NCBI GenBank assembly: GCA_959605275.1
Contig: CAUHFD010000012.1
Location: 1 to 25,407, forward strand
Length of the DNA stretch: 25,407 bases
From: an uncultured Eubacteriales bacterium
GTDB lineage: Bacteria > Bacillota > Clostridia > Oscillospirales > Ruminococcaceae
Direction: 5' to 3'
The stretch's first letter is position 1. Each line of letters begins with the position of its first letter. The position numbers and the translations under genes are program-made. This document shows positions 21,936-25,407 of this stretch, in pieces. The notes beneath the pieces are model-generated. The model saw only the letters and a program-made list of their open reading frames with translations, was not told the DNA's origin and did no database searches.

Positions 21936-23690
21936 ATGGCACTGCCGGAAAGTTTTTTACAGCAACTGAAATTAAGCTGTGACATTGAATCTATTGTATC
22001 ATCTTATGTCAATATTAAGCGGCAGGGGCGGAATCGTGCCTGTCTGTGTCCTTTCCACTCGGAAAAAACACCCTCTATGGTGATTTACAATGATACACAA
22101 TCTTTTTACTGTTTCGGCTGTGGCGCCGGAGGCGATGTCATAACTTTTATCATGAAAATCGAAAATCTTGAATATATTGAAGCAGTAAAGTTTTTAGCTG
22201 ACCGGGTTGGTCTGCAAATGCCGGAAAACGGTATGGATGACACGCAGGCAAAGCTAAAGATGCGAATATTGGAGATGAACCGAGAAGCGGCTCGATTTTT
22301 TCACAAATGTTTGTCGACTCCTGACGGACAAGCAGGGCTTGCCTATCTGAAAAAGAGAGAATTGTCCAATGAAACGATTAAACATTTCGGACTGGGATTT
22401 GCGCCTGACAGTTGGGATAGCTTGCGGAAGCATTTGCACAGTAAAGGATTCACCGATGAGGAAATGTATCGAGGTTTTTTGGTTTCAAAGAGCAGGACGG
22501 GAAGCTATTTTGATATTTACCGCAACAGAGTGATGTTTCCTATCCTGGATTTACGCGGTAATGTGATCGCTTTCGGCGGACGGGTATTGGGTGATACAAA
22601 ACCAAAGTACATTAACTCCAGTGACACTCCGGTGTTTAAAAAGACAAAAAACCTGTTTTGCCTAAACTTTGCCAAAAGTGAATTAAACGGTAGATTGATT
22701 TTGGCTGAGGGCTATATGGATGTCATTGCAATGTATCAGGCGGGTTTCCATAATGTAGTGGCAACGCTGGGAACTGCGCTGACGCAGGAACAGTCACGGA
22801 TTATCAGCGGATATGTGGATGAGGTGATATTGTCCTATGATTCAGACGAAGCAGGGCAGAAAGCAACCAAGCGTGCGGTAGGCTTGCTGTCGGCAGAGGG
22901 CGTAAAAACGAAAGTGCTCACCATAGAAGGAGCAAAAGATCCGGATGAATACATCAAAAAATTCGGTGCTACCCGATTTAAGCTATTATTGGACGGTTCC
23001 AGCAGTGCTACGGATTACGAGTTGGAAAAACTGAAGGAAGTTCACGACATTGAAACAGCAGAGGGAAAGGTTGGATATTTAAAGGCTGCGGTTCATGATG
23101 TGCTCAGCAACATCCCTTCTTCCATCGAACGGGAGGTGTACGCAGGCAAGCTTTCGCAGGAAACCGGTGTGTCCAGGGAAGTCATCATTGCACAGGTAAA
23201 TGCCGTGATCAAAAAGCAGATTCGCGCCAAGGAGCGACAGGAATGGCGGGATATTCAAAGCGGAAAACAGTTTTATCAAGACAAACTCAATCCACAAAAG
23301 GCGGCAAACAAAAAGGAAGCGATCGCAGAAGAACGAATCATTGCCTTTTTGTATAAAAATACAGAATACTGTGATTACTTGCTGCAAAAAATACCGCCGG
23401 ACAGCTTTGTGACTGACTTCAATAAGCGATTGTATGGTATAATTACCCAAAAAATACAGCATAATATAACATTGGATAGTTTAAGCGGTGAATTGACGCC
23501 GCAGGAAATGGGAAAACTTTTCGGATATTTGGCGCATGGTGCAGAACTAAAAAATACAAAAGAAGAGTTGGATGATTATATAGACGTGCTTGTTACGCAT
23601 AATAATAGATTAACAGGCGAAAAGATTGCCGAAATGAGTTTGAACGATATCAGCGAATTGGCAAAAAAGTTGGAAGCTAAGAAAAAATAA
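21936..23690 (+). CDS. dnaG: DNA primase DnaG
   Basis: A 584-residue replicative primase. The CHC2 zinc finger has Cys38, His41, Cys59 and Cys62 (CPFHSEKTPS, then FYCFGCGAGGD). The catalytic TOPRIM domain has EGYMD (258-262) and Asp302/Asp304 in YDSDEAGQKA. The C-terminal helicase-binding part covers about 440-584. ATG 21924 and GTG 21927 are too close to AAGGA (21919-21923), and ATG 21936 gives MALPESFLQQLK, the family N-terminus, so I choose it. It is probably cotranscribed with rpoD 38 bases downstream. Confidence 0.96.
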   Translation: MALPESFLQQLKLSCDIESIVSSYVNIKRQGRNRACLCPFHSEKTPSMVIYNDTQSFYCFGCGAGGDVITFIMKIENLEYIEAVKFLADRVGLQMPENGMDDTQAKLKMRILEMNREAARFFHKCLSTPDGQAGLAYLKKRELSNETIKHFGLGFAPDSWDSLRKHLHSKGFTDEEMYRGFLVSKSRTGSYFDIYRNRVMFPILDLRGNVIAFGGRVLGDTKPKYINSSDTPVFKKTKNLFCLNFAKSELNGRLILAEGYMDVIAMYQAGFHNVVATLGTALTQEQSRIISGYVDEVILSYDSDEAGQKATKRAVGLLSAEGVKTKVLTIEGAKDPDEYIKKFGATRFKLLLDGSSSATDYELEKLKEVHDIETAEGKVGYLKAAVHDVLSNIPSSIEREVYAGKLSQETGVSREVIIAQVNAVIKKQIRAKERQEWRDIQSGKQFYQDKLNPQKAANKKEAIAEERIIAFLYKNTEYCDYLLQKIPPDSFVTDFNKRLYGIITQKIQHNITLDSLSGELTPQEMGKLFGYLAHGAELKNTKEELDDYIDVLVTHNNRLTGEKIAEMSLNDISELAKKLEAKKK

Positions 23691-23728
23691 GGATTTATGA
23701 AACACTTTTCTGAAAGGGAGAAAATTTT

Positions 23729-24814
23729 ATGGGCAATGAGAAAAGAAATGCGGTTACCGAATTAATGGAGCAAGGAAAAGCGAAAGGAAAGCTTACTACT
23801 AAGGAAATCACAGATTTTTTTGAAGAAGTGGACTTTGACGGGGAACAGATTGAAAAATTCTATGACTCTTTGGAAAGCTTTAATATCGAGATCGTGGAAG
23901 ACTTTGTTCCGGAAACCGATATTGATTTTCCTCTTGATGTTAATATGAATGAAGACCTGGAGGCCTCGTTGTCTACCGAAGGAATCAGTATTGATGATCC
24001 GGTAAAGGTGTATTTAAAAGAAATCGGTCGGGTGCCGCTTTTGAGCGCGGAAGAGGAAATTGAACTTGCAACCCGGATGGGACAGGGGGACAATTATGCC
24101 AGAAAGCGTTTGTCCGAGGCTAATTTGCGTCTTGTTGTCAGCATTGCCAAGCGGTATGTCGGCAGAGGAATGCAGTTTTTGGATTTGATTCAGGAGGGCA
24201 ATCTCGGCTTGATTAAAGCGGTAGAAAAATTTGATTATACCAAGGGCTTTAAGTTCTCCACCTACGCGACATGGTGGATCAGGCAGGCAATTACCCGTGC
24301 CATCGCTGACCAGGCGAGGACGATTCGTATTCCTGTGCATATGGTTGAAACAATTAATAAGGTGAAAAAAGTAACCAGCCAGCTTTTGCATAAGAACGGC
24401 CATGATCCGAGCGCAGAAGAAATTGCCGCGGAATTGGATATGCCGGTTGATAAAGTTCGGGAAATTATGCGTGTTGCGCAAGAACCGGTTTCTTTGGAGA
24501 CCCCGATCGGTGAAGAAGAAGATAGCCATTTGGGCGATTTTATCCAGGATGATGATGCGCCCGCACCGGCTGAAGTGGCATCGAATACCTTGCTGAAGGA
24601 ACAACTGGGCGATGTCTTAGGCACGCTGACCGATCGTGAGGAAAAGGTGCTTAGGTTGCGTTTTGGATTAGAAGACGGTCGTTCCAGAACCTTGGAAGAA
24701 GTCGGCAAAGAGTTTAATGTTACCAGGGAACGCATCCGTCAAATTGAGGCGAAGGCGTTAAGAAAGCTACGTCATCCGAGCAGAAGCAAGCGGTTGAAGG
24801 ACTTTTTGGACTAA
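23729..24814 (+). CDS. rpoD: Primary sigma factor RpoD (sigma-A)
   Basis: A 361-residue housekeeping sigma factor. A short acidic region 1.1 covers about 1-85. Region 1.2 is DDPVKVYLKEIGRVPLLSAEEE. Region 2 includes NLRLVVSIAKRYVGRGM and the -10-binding FKFSTYATWWIRQAITRAI. Region 3 starts near HMVETINKV. Region 4.2 is the -35-binding TLEEVGKEFNVTRERIRQIEAKALRKLRH. It matches the TTGACA/TATAAT promoters seen throughout this window. AAAGGGAG lies eight bases before the ATG. rpsU is not in this operon, as in many Firmicutes. Confidence 0.97.
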   Translation: MGNEKRNAVTELMEQGKAKGKLTTKEITDFFEEVDFDGEQIEKFYDSLESFNIEIVEDFVPETDIDFPLDVNMNEDLEASLSTEGISIDDPVKVYLKEIGRVPLLSAEEEIELATRMGQGDNYARKRLSEANLRLVVSIAKRYVGRGMQFLDLIQEGNLGLIKAVEKFDYTKGFKFSTYATWWIRQAITRAIADQARTIRIPVHMVETINKVKKVTSQLLHKNGHDPSAEEIAAELDMPVDKVREIMRVAQEPVSLETPIGEEEDSHLGDFIQDDDAPAPAEVASNTLLKEQLGDVLGTLTDREEKVLRLRFGLEDGRSRTLEEVGKEFNVTRERIRQIEAKALRKLRHPSRSKRLKDFLD

Positions 24815-24828
24815 TTGGCAATCATCTC

Positions 24829-24868
24829 TTGACAAAGCTTGTTGTTTAAGATATAATTTAAGTATATC
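24829..24868 (+). promoter_or_regulatory. Rrf2-gene promoter with an overlapping palindrome
   Basis: TTGACA (24829-24834), 17 bases, TATAAT (24852-24857), both perfect. GATATA (24850-24855) and TATATC (24863-24868) are inverted arms across a 7-nt spacer, covering the -10 and start. A direct repeat TATAATTTAAG/TATAATTAAAG lies at 24852 and 24876. Auto-repression by the Rrf2 protein is a natural guess. Confidence 0.75.
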
Positions 24869-24915
24869 ATTTTGGTATAATTAAAGATGGTTAAATCTCG
24901 AAACGGGGGCAAATC

Positions 24916-25311
24916 ATGCATATTACACTGGAAACGGATTATGCGATTCGTATTGTTTTATATCTTGCCAAAACCAATAAGCGGGCAGAAGCAAAAAACA
25001 TTTCAGAAAATACTGAAGTAACACTTCGTTTTGCCCTGAAAATTTTAAGAAAGCTTGTTGCCGAGGGAATCGTGAAATCTTTTAAAGGCTCTCAAGGCGG
25101 TTATGAATTGAATAAAAAACCGGAAGAGATTACTTTAGCGAGTGTAATTGAAACGGTGGAGGGTACATATTATCTTAGCAGGTGCCTGAATCCTGAGCAG
25201 GGATGCAATCGGGAAGGAAAAACTTCCTGCAAGGTGCAAAGGGTATTCTCTGAAATTTCTAAGATGGTTCAAACTCAGTTGGAAAAGGTAACCATCTCGC
25301 AGCTGATATAA
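24916..25311 (+). CDS. Rrf2/IscR-family transcriptional regulator with three cysteines
   Basis: A 131-residue Rrf2-family DNA-binding protein. The winged helix covers about 1-65 (TDYAIRIVLYLAKTN, then LRFALKILRKLVAEGIVKSFKGSQGGYEL). Near residues 93-110 is RCLNPEQGCNREGKTSCK, a C-x6-C-x7-C set like the Fe-S ligands of IscR (which has C-x5-C-x5-C), so it may sense iron-sulfur or redox state. It might instead belong to a NsrR- or CymR-like branch; the target genes are not in view. GGGGG lies six bases before the ATG. It has its own promoter and a strong terminator and is monocistronic. Confidence 0.9.
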   Translation: MHITLETDYAIRIVLYLAKTNKRAEAKNISENTEVTLRFALKILRKLVAEGIVKSFKGSQGGYELNKKPEEITLASVIETVEGTYYLSRCLNPEQGCNREGKTSCKVQRVFSEISKMVQTQLEKVTISQLI

Positions 25312-25321
25312 TGAGATGATA

Positions 25322-25360
25322 AAACAGCGGAGAGAAAAGATTCTCTCCGCTGTTTCTTTT
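25322..25360 (+). terminator. Terminator of the Rrf2-family gene
   Basis: A perfect 15-bp stem (25322-25336 with 25341-25355) around an AAGA loop, followed by CTTTTG. The core pairing is CAGCGGAGAG with CTCTCCGCTG. Confidence 0.92.
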
Positions 25361-25384
25361 GATTAGCTTTAGCGAAAAGAGAAC

Positions 25385-25401
25385 CCCCGGCTATGCCGGG
25401 G
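25385..25401. repeat. GC-rich palindrome at the window edge
   Basis: CCCCGGC (25385-25391), loop TAT, GCCGGGG (25395-25401). It follows a terminator and is cut by the window end. Base composition differs sharply from its surroundings. It could be a small dispersed repeat or the start of an array; only one copy is visible. Confidence 0.4.
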
Positions 25402-25407
25402 AGAGTA

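Noticed and set aside
25361..25407. Start of a CRISPR array at the window edge
   Set aside because: Only one palindromic unit is visible, with no second repeat or spacer, and no cas gene in the window.

Overview
The window looks like a chromosomal segment of a mid-to-low-GC Gram-positive anaerobe, most likely in class Clostridia (Oscillospirales-like). The evidence is the ylxM-ffh-rpsP-khpA-rimM-trmD block, the dgt-dnaG-rpoD block, a MecA adaptor, an HPr with both His15 and Ser46, strong AGGAGG-type ribosome sites and sharp TTGACA-17-TATAAT promoters. The taxon is an inference from content. Nothing looks like phage, plasmid, IS or CRISPR, and I saw no tRNA or rRNA.

Layout. 1-2600: end of an upstream terminator, then an EF-G-like GTPase gene behind a long AT-rich leader. 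2600-5200 (minus strand): prmA followed by a GH25 lysozyme-like lipoprotein, convergent with the EF-G-like gene across a two-way terminator. 5250-9060: the SRP/ribosome-maturation operon, divergent from prmA. 9200-11520: HPr (ptsH) and uvrC. 11530-12560 (minus): an AEC-family transporter. 12580-13415: rpe, convergent with and overlapping mecA (minus). 14230-16552: three genes for the Rnf membrane subunits D, E and A. 16629-19602: a membrane-anchored DUF4015-like protein and a phospho-sugar mutase. 19710-20625: rpmE and a YigZ-family gene. 20799-24814: dgt, a possible 30-codon ORF, dnaG and rpoD. 24829-end: an Rrf2-type regulator with a terminator, then a GC-rich hairpin cut by the window edge.

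Most genes are ordinary housekeeping: translation, SRP targeting, DNA repair and replication, sigma-A and central sugar phosphates. Two things stand out. First, the Rnf-like cluster has only rnfD, rnfE and rnfA. The cofactor subunits C, G and B are absent here, and three of the four intramembrane cysteines expected to hold the RnfA/RnfE [2Fe-2S] cluster are replaced (Ala32 and Ser116 in E, Ser37 in A). This suggests a repurposed or redox-silent Rnf membrane module.

Second, three genes (rpe, rnfD and the DUF4015-like gene) have no Shine-Dalgarno near the start codon. Each has a strong purine-rich SD about 40-65 nt upstream, then a hairpin beginning at or just after the SD and ending 4-12 nt before the ATG. 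Folding would bring the SD to normal distance. Two of these leaders share an exact 14-mer, TAAAAGAAAGGCGG. I regard this folded-spacer initiation arrangement and the cysteine-less Rnf module as the best candidates for undescribed biology in the window.
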